A DNA stretch of 64,000 bases from Diprion similis. Lineage: Eukaryota; Arthropoda; Insecta; Hymenoptera; Diprionidae. Positions 39,886 to 52,706 of the stretch are shown here, one piece after another (the stretch's first letter is position 1; each line of letters opens with the position of its first letter). Location of the stretch: NCBI RefSeq assembly GCF_021155765.1, contig NC_060110.1, forward strand, positions 24,884,001-24,948,000, in the 5' to 3' direction. The position numbers and the translations under genes were made by a program. A model generated the notes under the pieces. It was not told the origin of the DNA. It saw nothing but the letters and a program-made list of their open reading frames with translations, and did no database searches.

Positions 39886-41372
39886 TCACGCATCGAGGTA
39901 TCCTCTTTCGCTCATGAGCGGAAGCATTCGTTTCATCATTCGAATCGTGTTCGGTTTTGCATAAGGGTTTATTCTATACATGCCATGCTTCAAAAGCTGG
40001 TCGATACTCTCGACGTCTTCCTTATCGAGCATCATCCGTGGTAGGAGAAAGAGGCCCGCCGCCACAGCGTATACTCGCCGACGATACATGGCCTTCTTCA
40101 AATGTTCCATTGTCGGCGATTCCGTCCTGCATCTTAGCCTCTTCATGTTTAGTGTAAGAGTCTCGAGGTAAATTTCCAAAAGATCCGTTTCACCCTGACC
40201 GCGAATCTCGAGCGCTGGATTTATCCCGAGAAAGTATAAGAGATCGATCGCTGGCGAGGAATAGCCAACCATTTGGTAATCGACCTGGAAACGTAATTTC
40301 AAAATTAAGTTCTTTCACGGTACCTACTTGGGTGACTTTTTTCAGCTCAACTGTTTCAAGTGAAAATCGAAGATACTGTGCCATCGTTAGACTCTTGCTA
40401 GTTAACCGTTACCGTATTACCGAGATTTTTTAAAAGTATGCGCACAAAAACTTGCTCAATCGGTTTGCCCGATTTATCTTCGACGAAGAGCATGTTGTTG
40501 ACCCAGGCATCGCCGTGATTAAGAACACAGAACTCCTCCGGATCGTAGCTGTAAACGTCTTGAATCCTCTGCCTCAGCGATGCAATGACATTATTCAACT
40601 TCTTCGCGGCTAAGATACAGTCCTCGTCCAACCACGTCTGCGCGTCTTCGCGCAAACGATTCAAACTGTTAATAAGCAGGGTATAGAAGTTTGGATGTGT
40701 CGTTGAGGCAAAAATTTGCTGCCTGAAGCTCTTAATTGCCGCAGGATTCTGGAAGGATGAAAATACATTCATTGATAAATCCAGGTTCGATGACTCTTTC
40801 CAACTATTGTTGTACTAACTGACAGGACTGTTCGCAATCGTACGTACCTCCTCCGCCAGAGCTACAGAGCCAGCATGAAATCTGGCGAGATTTTTTATAG
40901 CCATAGTAGCGTGAGCCATTGATAGTCCTTCTTGTCTGTCTTTGACATGGAATCCCTCGGGCGTCAAATCCTCCATAATAATAACCCTGGGTGGTTCATC
41001 TCGTCCGTAAACCAGCTTTGGACCAAGTCGAATTCCGAGTGCGTTTTCGATCCGCGGCAGGACGTTCTTGAGGATGCTCAGCTCGACAGTGAAGAGCTGC
41101 TGCTCCTGGATCATTTTCAGTAGCCTGGAATCGCCCCCCGGTTCGTGCTTCAAAATGAAACTTCGCCTCTCGCACATTCGGCAACCGGCGTCATCCTGAG
41201 CTAATGAATTCCTCGTGAGCTCAACTTCGATGCGTAACATGTCGCTGAGGAAATTTTCACCTTTCGCTGTCGCCCGCTCTTCCTTCACTGACCGCACTTT
41301 CGTTGTCGGATCTCCGAAGTGGTTCCTTAGCACTTCTTCGTAGAAAGCTCCGTCGAACCCCATTTGGATCAT
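39886..41372 (-). CDS. EcKL/CHK kinase-like protein, catalytic motif intact
   Basis: This is a probable small-molecule kinase of the insect EcKL family (ecdysteroid 22-kinase-like, CHK domain). The family phosphorylates ecdysteroids or other hydroxylated small molecules and is implicated in detoxification; this member's substrate is unknown. The coding exons are 41372-40848, 40748-40446 and 40284-39886, joined in phase 0, giving 408 residues, the normal family length. Introns are 99 bp (GTACGT donor) and 161 bp (GTGCGC donor). The second donor is weak, but it restores the conserved run into VDYQ. Visible landmarks are a GENF loop near residue 39, the ATP-site Lys in FILKHEP (75), a hinge VIIMEDL, ARFHAGS, the Brenner motif HGDAWVNN (His253, Asp255, Asn260) and VDYQ (277-280). 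Two in-frame ATGs lie four codons apart at the start; I took the first. A paralog is transcribed divergently about 2.9 kb away. Confidence 0.88.
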
Positions 41373-42302
41373 TGTAGGCTGTTACCCCTCTTATAAGTAT
41401 ATCTAACGACTTGGAAGGTTCAGCAATAATTTTCAACGCCACTAAAGTTCGATCGAGACGTTTCGCCACTTCGAGGTTACAACTGACAACTAAAACAATG
41501 GTGACTGCCCTGCATGGCACTCGACCACTGACCAATTGAATAAATGAAGTTCCACTTAGTTCTACTTTACTTATATAGACCACTGGCTCTGTCTTCGGTT
41601 CTCGTCGTTTGTGCGAATCAACGCACACCGGCACATCTACACACAAAAGCATTGAGCGTGCATGACACAAACTCAAGAATGAAATCAATGTTGAGGCTGT
41701 ACGGTTGTACACAGACGTCCTGCACATCTTCACCGCGATAATTTCCAGAATAACAAAATATTGTTGTTATAGCTAGCTTACTTATTCTTCTTATCTACAG
41801 CCTCTCACGACCTCGCCATGTTTCTTGAGAGAATTATTCGAGAGAATAACAGGAAAAAGTACGCTTATCCCATATCGGTCATTTCGCATATCTGAGTCTC
41901 TAGTCAATATTAGTAAACCGTCGATATTGATCGACCTTTCCCTGCGCATTCTTACCATCCTTGAACGATTTGATATCTCATCTCAATGAACTCACGTCAA
42001 TTCCAATGTAAATCGCAACATGAAATCTGTAATTCGTATTTCATTCTTTCTTTACAACAAACTCTAGTAGAAGGTTTTGTAGAATAATGGAATTGAAAGT
42101 CTGAACAGACTAGATGGTTCGAACACCTACTATCCAGTAAGGCATCTTCGATGGTGGTAAACTCCGCAACAGCTCAAGATAATCGTACCTGCGAATTTGG
42201 CCGTGATTGAAATCTAATCATTCTGTCGGTGCACCTAAAGAAGCCTCGTAACTCTGAGTGTACACTTTACACATTGTACAGAGTAGTATTTCTTGTTCGG
42301 CG

Positions 42303-42340
42303 ATATATATATGTATATATATATATTTTTTTTCTTCCAT
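42303..42340. repeat. AT dinucleotide and T-rich tract
   Basis: (TA)n passes into a short T run. Confidence 0.7.
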
Positions 42341-44018
42341 TTTTCTCGTCTTATCAGGCACCTGGTGTTAAACCCGACTTCTACAAAATTTCTTGGTAAC
42401 AATATTACGATTTGGGTCAAAATGGGGCAGCCGCCAAATCGAAATAGAGAACGTGGATTAATAATAATGAGGAAACCGGCTCATGCCCAATATCCTAGAT
42501 ATTCCTAAGCGTGCGGGTTTTGGAATATGACGATATGTGATCATAAACATTGAAGAGATCGAGACTTCTCGTTTTACGTATTAAACGAGTCATGCTGCCA
42601 TTACTAATAACTACGTATTCTTCAAGCTTGCTTTGAAGCACCGGAAAACATGTCGTCAATTTAACTTATCTTGGATCGATTATCACCGATCACGTCAAAC
42701 CGTGATGGCGTATCATCGGGCAAAGGATTACGATCTCTCCATTCAGCAGAATGGTCCGCATCGTTTCCTCAGCATGTATTTCTAATTCCCGCGAAACTTG
42801 ATCGGCAAATAACTCATCCACATTCTTCACTAATGATCACTCGCCGCGGTGATGATGGGAACCCTTTTGACAATAGGATAATCGATTGGTGATCACCAGC
42901 GCGGCAACGAGAGAGCGGGTCTTATCTAATCGGGCGATGTACTGACCGCCGGTATACCTTGGCTTATCGTAAATGGAATTTGGGCCCAAGGGGCGACAGG
43001 ACATGGCCGAGTCTTAATAGCGCAGAGACCGTCGATCCCTGAACTACTCGGTCGCTTCAGTGATCAGAACACGGAGGAGCCGGTGGTGCGGCGTTTGTAA
43101 GATCCCTGCGAGAGGCTGTGAAAATCAAAGAGAGTCAGCGTCGGGGAGCAACGCGAAAGGAATTAACGCATTCAAGGTGGAAGCATGCAGGTTGAGCTAC
43201 GAATACACGCCAACGGTGGCTCTAAGTGAGTGCGCGCGTTTTTAAACACGTAAATCAGTTCACTATGTTATTCATGTGCAGCCTCAAGGGGTGGTGAAAA
43301 ATTACCCGTCCACGAATAGCCACGGAATTAATCCTACGCAATGTATATTCTGCGATACCAAGAGCGAGATGATGCAGCGGGAGATTGCCACTTTGAAATA
43401 TGCACGTAAATTGTATCTGCAGAAATTTTTCTTTCATATTGCAATCCCTAGCTGAACGTTATACGATTTTAATTGCAAGTTCAGCTGGGTGTAGAATTTC
43501 GGAGAGTGAAAAAGTAGCTCTTCTAACTTTCGAAGAATTATATGTTCTTTCAAAACCACCACCGACAGTAGCCGTGAGTATACCGAGCGTTGATTTGTTC
43601 CCTCTCTTTGGATGCGAGCTATAATTGTATGCAAGATATTCAGAACATTTCTCTGCTTTACTGAAAAACTCTATGGCTGTATCAATTCTTCTATTAATAT
43701 TTACTCAGACGTAAATAGTGATCGTACGTAATGTGCTTGAACACTTTGCTGTGAGAATAACATCAAAGAGGAAAAGATAATTTGTGAAAATAATATTTCA
43801 ATACCGGATCAACGGAATACTTCATTTTTTCGTACCTAGCATAGATGTTTGAGAAGTGAAAAATTCCTGAAATTTGGTCACAGATTCCTTGGATATGCAT
43901 ACAAAATGGCTCGGAAGGATAATTGTTAGCCAATTTTGGATTGGAGTTAATTTCTTTACACGAGTTCTTTAAAAGAAAATCACATATCTACACCAGGAAC
44001 AAAGATTGCAAAAGACAT

Positions 44019-44119
44019 GTCATGAGAAAATATTTACAAATGAAAATCGTTCACATCTCCTATAGAATTAAGTTTATATATACAGTTAGTTCAGGAAAGT
44101 ATAATTTTAAACACGCGGG
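44019..44119 (+). other. candidate first exon of the plus-strand kinase-like gene
   Basis: An open frame containing ATG codons at 44019 and 44040 runs to a consensus GTAAGT donor at 44120. Splicing to the acceptor CACAG at 44229-44233 removes 114 bp and gives exactly the phase needed (two bases plus one base make a Gly codon), reading into HSDIPEWLDEDFLQ. The encoded leader of about 34 residues is basic and unlike the short N termini usual in this family. The fit of phase and donor may therefore be chance, and the true start may lie further upstream. Confidence 0.3.
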
Positions 44120-44233
44120 GTAAGTTATAATAATCGTGTCATGGCAAGGTAAAACTCGACCGATTCTACTTTTACCGATTTCCAACTTCCAAGTCTAGTC
44201 CTGGTTGATGTCTAATATTTTTGGTTCCCACAG

Positions 44234-47200
44234 GCACTCCGACATCCCGGAATGGCTGGACGAAGATTTCCTCCAGCTCTGTATGCAGAGCGGGGAGGGC
44301 GACCCCACAATCAGAGTGATGAAACACGACGTGGCGGTGATGAGGCTTCGCAGTTCTGCACACAGCACCGTCCTGTACCGCGTCTCCGTCGAGTTCAAGC
44401 GACGTCCACGGAGCAGAAACATCCTGGACTTCAAGCCACAGGAGACCCGATCCTTGATAATAAAAATGCAGCCGGCACCGACTGAATTTCCAGAACTCCG
44501 GCAGGTGCGCACGAAGTTAAACAATAAATCTCACTTCTATGCATTGTGTGCTTAGATTATGTAAAAACTAAGTGGCACAGTGACGCTCAGTAAACTTTTG
44601 TCACGCTTATCCGAAGCAGAAGGAGGTCGACAAAGAGGTAACAGCACTTTCGGTCACCCTGCCTGCCATCACCAAGATTTTGAGCTTCTTCGCGCTGACC
44701 GCGCAGTGCTTTTACTCCGAGAGATCACCGCGGGCCTTGATAGTGATGGACGACCTTGCGAAGAGCGACTTTGTCAGAGGGAAGATGGACCGTCAACGAG
44801 GACTGGACTTCAATCATTGCATGCTGGTTATGCAGTCGATGGCCGCTCTTCACGCGGGCTCAGTAGCCCTTTACGAAAAGGTACACAGTGTCTTTGGGCT
44901 TCTTCATGCGGCAATCCTTCCGACTTTTGGTCTACCGATTGACTTCAATAATAGTCTGATCTATTCGATTCTCGGATTGCAGGACAAATCGTCGATGGAT
45001 TCATTCGATCATAACAGATGGTGCAAGGAAGGCAATTCAATGACCAAAGATTTAGTGTCCAGCACAGTATCCGACATTGCTGACGAAGTGGCGACTTGGT
45101 CGAATTTCGGTGACAAGTACTCGGACAGAATACGAGCCCTGAGAGATACTCTGTTGCCCCGAGTCAACGCTGCCATTTCGCGAGAGGGGTCTAAATTCAA
45201 TGTTCTTAATCACGGCAGCTGCTGGTACAACAACCTCATGTTCCGGTACAATAGCAAGACCAGTCGCGTCGAGGAAGCCTTGTTTGTAAGTTTCATTTTC
45301 ATTTCTTTGAGGGCAGGAAGCTTATCAAAAACAAACGGGTGATGACCGCGAAATTCCATTTCTTATTTTTATTTTTTTTTTTTAACCATAGTCTTCTGGA
45401 TCGTTTTTTCTTTGAAGTTATGTCAAGATGTGTTCAATCCCAATACTATGTCTTATTGATAACGATTGAATCTCTGGACGGTTTTCTACTGTATTTATCA
45501 CGCTAAATTGATTCGATAACGTCACGTTGATTTCGTCAGGGAGAAATCAGAACAAGACTTATTACTTCACTTCTGTTATCGGTACCCAAAACATAACTCT
45601 AATTTTGAGCCATGCTTTGCAATCTTTCGAAACTTGTTTACCGTAGCCTGAATTATCGAGCAATCGCGGAAACAAACTGGAATTGAGGTTCAGAATTGTC
45701 ATATCTAGGTGTTTTTACTATAAGTAAATAAATAAGACGCAGCTATTTTGTCAGTACCATGTTGGATAGGCTCGATTTCAAATTATTGAGAAAGATATTG
45801 ACGCGGTGCGATCCCAATTCCCGAGCACTTTTCCAGTTTATCTTCATAGTAGTTTCCGATGTGAATTACATGTAAGTTCTTGACGTGATTATGTGTATAT
45901 TCTTGTTTGCGTTCAAACTGTGCACATTATTTCTATATTATAAGAGCTTGATACGGAGTAGAAATAGGAGTTATATTTATTCCTTCTAACATATTTGCAA
46001 GCCTTTTTGACAGAAGCCAGATTAAATTTAGATCTGTCAAAGATACACCTTCCCATCACTGATAGAGATTGCGATGATACAGCTTATACCCGGTGTACGT
46101 ATATTATGACGTGTGTATCGTGCGGTTGCAAAATATGATGATCGATATAAAAATAAGCTGGGAGTAAATAAGAGGAAAATAACGATAAAAATTTTCGTTC
46201 ATACAGAAAGACATTTTTTTTTCACTAAATCAACTCCAATAATCTCCTCAATCCTGAGTGATCGGTTCCTACTTGGTGTAACTGAAAAGTTGAACGAATT
46301 TTTATTACCGAGAAACTTCGAGTGATAAAACGACTCATTAAAAATAGATTAATTATATGTAGATATTCGATAAACTGGCCAAACTAAATTCTCTCGCATT
46401 ACTTGAACCCAGTTTCGATAATAAATTTTGTATTTGCGTCACAATTAATCCGAGTTCAATCCATCAGCCAATTATTTATCAATGAAGCTGATCGCCGGAG
46501 CTTTAACCTGCTTACGTCACGTGTTTTCTCGTGGCTTTGATTTGTCAACATTTGTTCTACGAGTAATAAAAATGTTGCATAAAAAATAATTACTCGTGAA
46601 CAATTTCCAACCAAATATTCCAGCTCGTTATAAATTTGCAAAAAACTCGTTCACCACTGAATCAGACTCTGATTTTTCTTTCTGTAGTGAACACGTCACA
46701 AAAAAACGACCTTTGAAACTATCCACATTCTTTAAGCTTTTCACATGCCGAACGCCTACGTGGGAATTGTATACTTCATATCACAACGTCTTTGAATCAA
46801 TCGTTATCAATATAAAGCTACAGGTGCCTAATAACGTGACATTTTCTTGATATAGTTGAGAAGCATTGCCTCTCAATATCGAAATTGATAAAATTCGTAC
46901 AATTTATCGCAGGACAGATCATTACAGTGATTGCGGAATTATTTACGTTTAATATTTTATCACACGAAGTGTGTGTGGTACGTCGTTACTTCCATAATTT
47001 AGATGTTGCGAGTCTTGATCCCCCTACGATTATAAACTGATCGAAGCATTTCGAATTCCAGGTGGACTTTGCCAATTCCGTGTTTGCCTCGCCAGTGATC
47101 GATCTGCAGCATTTTCTATTCTCAACGCCCACAGACGAGGTTCGTTTGCACAATGTCAATAGGCTGATACAGCATTATCACCGCGAGTTGGTTTCAAACC

Positions 47201-47457
47201 TCGAGAAACTCAAAGTAAAAACCAAACCACCGACGAAGGAAGAACTGATGGATGAAATGGAGGAGCGTGGGGCCTACAGTGTTTTGGTAGCGTTCACCCT
47301 GCTGCCAATTATCATCGCCGAGGGATCGACCAGCACCGACATACTCAGTGACCCTCACGCAGTGAAAGAAAAACGCAAAATGTTCGCCAACGAGCAGTTC
47401 AAAATATCCCTAAAGAGGCTGCTCCAGATTTTCGACAGTCGGGGACACCTCGAATAA
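44234..47457 (+). CDS. EcKL/CHK family protein with altered catalytic motif (putative pseudokinase), 5' end unresolved
   Basis: Exons 44234-44504, 44620-44880, 44983-45285 and 47062-47457 encode about 409 residues of an EcKL/CHK domain beginning HSDIPEWLDEDFLQ. The first base completes a codon from an unidentified upstream exon. The introns are 115, 102 and 1776 bp. The last two junctions (ALYEK|DKSS and EEALF|VDF) match those of the minus-strand paralog in position and phase, and the third exon is 303 bp in both genes. The ATP-site Lys is present in SLIIKMQP, but the GEN-type loop is replaced by RSSAHST. The Brenner motif reads HGSCWYNN, so the catalytic Asp is Ser. The usual DFQ or DYQ is DFA, keeping the metal-binding Asp. 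With no stops and paired splice sites, the gene looks maintained rather than decayed. An inactive binding or regulatory role is inferred, not shown. An assembly error changing the Asp codon is the main alternative. Confidence 0.82.
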
Positions 47458-50400
47458 CCCAAGACGACGCCGTTTCCAATGATCTTGGGAAATCACAACG
47501 GGTACAAGACTATGACTTATCCAAGGTGAATAAGTGAAAGTGCAATTCAGCGAGCCATACGCGTCTTCTTGTGCGCGGTAAGGACATCAGTTGAACAAAT
47601 AATGGTTTTCTTTCCAATGTGACTTCAAGAGTGAATAATCAGTTAGGCTGCCGCTGATGATAACCGATAGAGGGAAAGAAGGAGGAAACTGAGTATTGGT
47701 ACGATACGAGTGATAGCTGATAGATATCTAATATCGTATTCCGAAGAAGCGCGGTCTTATCGTGGACATGCACCGTCATCACTATGTCACATCGTACAGA
47801 ATGTAATGAGGCAATTCTTCAAGTGCATAATTAAGAATAATTAATTCTTACCGACGCTGATCTCTTTATGATAATACCTGCTGTGACAAGCTCGTTCGTT
47901 ATGAGTTGTTACCTACCATCTACACCGGAAACGCATCAAGTGATTCAACGTATGTGAAAAGGATTATTACTTGACGTCCTTACATTTCTCACACTTGCTA
48001 GGACCTCAGATGTTTTTTTTTCTAATACACAATAAGGGAAATACGGATTCAATCATGTTATCTTTGATTTTCTGGAGAAATTCATTTACTTTCGTTAATT
48101 AAAAAGATTAAAAATAATATTAGAATGGCAAGCTTTCCGAAGCTTTTTCAAGTTTGGAACTTGTTCAATTTTCTATGACTGTCGTCGTCGATTGGTTTTC
48201 ATTAATGAACTGGATGTATTTTCAGTAATTAGTTAGCCCGATGCTCGTTTAATCGTTGATTTTTCTTATGTATTTCAAGCACGCGAAGTTCTTTTGGTAA
48301 AAGAATTCAGCATGATTAAATCTGTATGTTTTCGTAATAGTTGAAGCTAACTTGTATACTACTTTCGATAATTCGGAAACTCAAACCCAAATAAATGTTT
48401 CGTACAAGTTAATGACGCGCTAAATTGGCAAACGTATCTAATCGCCTATCATTGAGATCAATTTCGGCTTGCTCGGATTAGAATTTAATATCATTTAGTT
48501 AGACGTTAGGGTAACTCGCATTGTATATAACATCATCTATCACCGCAATTTTCTAGCTTATTATTTTTTAACGATAAAATCATGTATTTTTAGATATTCG
48601 TTGTAATCGGCTATTTTAATTAAAGATTATGTATTGATTGAATATGTTTTTGTTCTTATATTCAATTAAATATAACGATAAATCTGCAACACATGTATTT
48701 GTAAAATAAGCGGCAGATATCCATTCAATAACAAATTTCTCTATAGGTTGTTTTTAATAATGCAATTGTTATATGTTTGAAAATAACGAAAATAAGAAGA
48801 AAAAACTTCTCCAACGCGCGATAGACGGTTTCGTATTCTCAAACGATAAATTAAACGCTGATGAAAAATTAATTAATATGTGAAAAATATTTATGTTCTG
48901 TTGCATTTCATTTTGTTTCCGTGAATGCATAGATATGTATGTATAGATATTTAAAAATGTATCAAACAACACAGATACGCGTATTTAATTACCGATATAA
49001 GTCAACGCGTGATTATTAAAATACTTCAAGGATTACAAATGTTGACACCCTACCATTCAAGGCTGCTGATATTTCGCAACGTCATCACGCATTCCAAGAA
49101 TTCCATCATACAGGCAAAGAATCGATGTAAGAATACATTTTTTTCATATCACCAACAGTACGAAAACTAGCACTTCCTATGACCAAGAAAATGAAATTTA
49201 GAAATCACTGTGGCTGACTAAAAGAAGGAAAAAAACACCTAATAAACCATCAGGAAGAAGAAATACCTGCAGTTTCGGTTCCGTAGAAATAACGCATGAA
49301 GTACAACGGCAATGTTGTCGAAATCGGATAAAGCAATAAAAATAAAAATTTTCTTCGTCGGTATACCTATACAATTTACGGTCGAGTGGTGAAACTTAAG
49401 CCTTAGAGCAAAAACTTGGAAGCTGATCCCTTATTTCCTACAGGGACATCCCTGAGATAGTTTCACTGCGGTATTTTGTGAAACGAATTTTGGTTCACCG
49501 CAGCGGTAGTTATAAAATTTTATTAGGTAGTATTCTCAGTCACTTTGAACAACCGGTACAAGTTTTTCTCGGTTCCATAACTTGCACTTCGGTTGTATGC
49601 AGACATTAACGGTAAACCATATCCATCTTATAGTAGAATAACAGGTATGTGTAATAATCTTTTCAAGTGCACGCCTGAGAATCAATTATCTACTATAGAT
49701 AAAATGACAAGACGTATGTAATACAGTTGTTGCACGATTCGTGAAAGCTTGAAATTGAAACACTCGACACGAGAAACGGTTTCTTGCACATCCAGGCTTC
49801 AAAATATAACCCTTCAACGCCGCTATAAAATTCGATTCGTGATTGAAATTGTGCAAATCTTTCAGAAGAAATTTGGTACAGTATGAATTCAATCTTAGTA
49901 ACCTTCAAAGCATACGAAAAAATAAGGTCCGCAAAAAAAAGAAAAAAATTAATCACCACTCTCGTCATACGATCTGAGGAATGGACACAACTGTGTTTCT
50001 ATAAATCGTAATTATATGTACAGATGATGGACGTAACGTCCATTGGTCGATATCTGCGATCACTGACTCGCGTTGGTAATTGAATTGAACGACACTCAAT
50101 TCGGATACCTGTAGTAAGTTATAAGCTCATTTGATTATCCTTGTGCAAATATAAAAGTGAGCCTTCGTTTCTCCTCGCCTTGTGCACAACGTTCTCGCAG
50201 GGATACCGACGTCGGCGTCGCGACGCACCCCTTGGAAGTCGGCTCTAGGCGCTGGCGCGTTACGCCCCCAGAGAAATCGAGACTGCGGTAATAAACGATG
50301 AAGAAATGGCCGATAGGTTTAGACATGCGCCAGGCGTTCGTCCAGAGCCGGTGGGGCTCTGGTAATATTGAGTATCACTGTTAAAAATTTCGATTATAAA

Positions 50401-52681
50401 TTTACGAAAAATTGTAGGAAGTTTTTTACATACACGGTATAGTAAAATTTACTATACATCGTTTCGGTATTTTTGAAAACTAATTTTGCAAATTCAGTGT
50501 ACTTTCGTACTAATTTCAATAAACTTGAATTCTGTTATCAAAGTCAGGGTTAGCAAATTAAATGTACGAGTACATGAGTACTTGAATTTTCATAAAAATG
50601 TGTGAATACATAATAAGTACGAGTGATTTCAATAACATGCGTACATTGAATGAAAAAATAGATCTAAAACGGGTGTATAATTGATGTTAATAATTATTTG
50701 TGAGCACAAACACGATTTTAACAACGTATCAGTAGCAATTAGATCGATTGGGAAACCTACTGCGTTATTTTTTTCTAACCCGGACGGTTATTTTTTTATA
50801 ACCTAAATGGGAATTTTTAAACCCAAAATTGTCTTTACTAACTAGAGTGGTGCACCATCGAATTGGTGAAACCAAACATTTATAAGTAAATTGACCTCGA
50901 AATTGACCCTTATTTGATGCTTACGATTTGATCCTGTGTTAATTTTGGGTTTAAAAATGTTTTAATTCCGAATTAGGTGATAAAAAAATAAAATAAAAAA
51001 TTTGGCCCACATTTTCCTTATCGGAAGGTGTTTCATGTCATTCACCGGATTTTTGAGAATTTTTTCAGATTTTAAAATATATGGGCATTTGCAATCGACT
51101 TCAAGTATTTATAAAAAATAAACGGTTTAATAAAAAAATTGGAAAAAAAATTCAGATTGCGTTCTTTACGAGGAAAATGTTAGAAAAAATCATGAAATGA
51201 TTTTGAGATGGTTGGGGCTTAACACTGATCGAGTTTTTACTCTATACCTATAGTTTATGGTCCCCGAAACACAAACTGCACTTCTCTCACTGTACCAGTT
51301 AGCGTTTACTTGCTCTAGAGTTGAGACAATTCATTGCCTTGGTCTAACCTGTTCCTTCTTGACTGACACAGATAGAGCTACTGCAGTTGAATGTAGACGT
51401 CGGAGGATTCGTAAAAATACGAAAGACAGGTAGTAGTATAAATAAGAATGAATAACAACCTCTTATGTCATGCTTTTAAGCTATGCGTTGATGGTTTCTT
51501 GGTAACAATGTCTTATCTTGTTACGAAGTTGATCCTGGCCGTTACTTAATTCTTTATTTGAACAAGCTTCTAACCTACGATACATAGAACAATAAATGGA
51601 AAATATTTACTTTTGCGTTTCGCTTCCGTTTTGTGCTGAATACACAAAAGCACTTGGTACTCAAGCGTGATAATAGTCGCGAAATTATGATCACGAATAG
51701 AATTGTCAGCTTTGAAACACTCTACAATCGCGTGAACACTCTAGGCCAGTCTAAGCAGTGTTTTAACATTATTCTGTAGTTGGTGAATTTTTTTTCGGTG
51801 TCTCATGGCAATAGTATACGGCATCAAAATATCGATAGGAGCAGACCAAGGACGTGAAATGATACGATTATTGTTCATCGGCTCCCGCAACTTTCTACAG
51901 CTACAGACGGTGCCTTTGAACGCGTATAATCTATTCCAAGAAATCAAAATTCATGCAATTCCTAATCGTTTGGCAAAAGGGATTGAATCATCGTCAATCA
52001 CGAAATTACTTGTTACGTTGAAAGTTTTTGAGTGCTTAAGAGTGCTAAGAGTTTTCTGAGCTATTTCCACCGGCATGACTCAAATTTTCAGTACAAGTCA
52101 TAAACATTGTAATATAATGGAATGTCGACTCGATGAAAGGAAATTTTAGTTACCAGAGTAATACAGATATGATTTAATGCAAAAGTGGATCATTGATGTT
52201 ACTGATAAAATATGTACTATATACCTATGTACTCCACGTGCTCCCGTTATCTTGAGAGGAGATGCTTTATATCACCGAGTTCAATTAAACGAGAGAGATT
52301 TGACATATATTTTTAAGTGGTAATTGCTCTGACTGATACTGATCGATTGCGTCATAAAAATTTATCGTATTGACTCAATCGTCACCGCTACCGGCGTTTC
52401 ATTTATTAGAGAAGCACCGCCTCACTCGTACAAACCTCGTAACAGTGCCGTGTCTTATCATAGCAAATACATCCTTAGGCCATTTAATATGAGGAATCTT
52501 CGTTTGAAATAAAATCTTTAGAAAAATAAAACACAATATGACGATCTACATAATTAGTTGAAAGAAAGGAATGATAAGTCTGCATTTTGCAAATTAACTA
52601 CACTCTGCAATGAGCAACGTCAAAGGACGTGAAGATCTGACAGAAGCTATACCTTCTACTTTTTCTTCTCGTCTTTCTAAA

Positions 52682-52706
52682 TTACACTGCTGCATGCGCA
52701 GTGTAA
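52682..52706. repeat. 25-bp palindrome with GCATGC centre
   Basis: TTACACTGC (52682-52690) and its exact reverse complement GCAGTGTAA (52698-52706) flank TGCATGC. It is one of several palindromes in this part of the window with a GCATGCGC-type core. Confidence 0.7.

Larger units (their letters stand above)
41373..44233. other. intergenic region between the divergent kinase-like genes
   Basis: This gap presumably carries both promoters. I saw no convincing core promoter. It includes an AT-rich dinucleotide tract at 42303-42340. Near 44.1 kb an open frame ends in a GTAAGT donor that could be the first exon of the plus-strand gene; it is described separately. Confidence 0.5.

Noticed and set aside
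51805-52059. 84-codon plus-strand frame and overlapping minus-strand frame
   Set aside because: Both strands look equally plausible, neither shows a family motif, and no flanking exon was seen.
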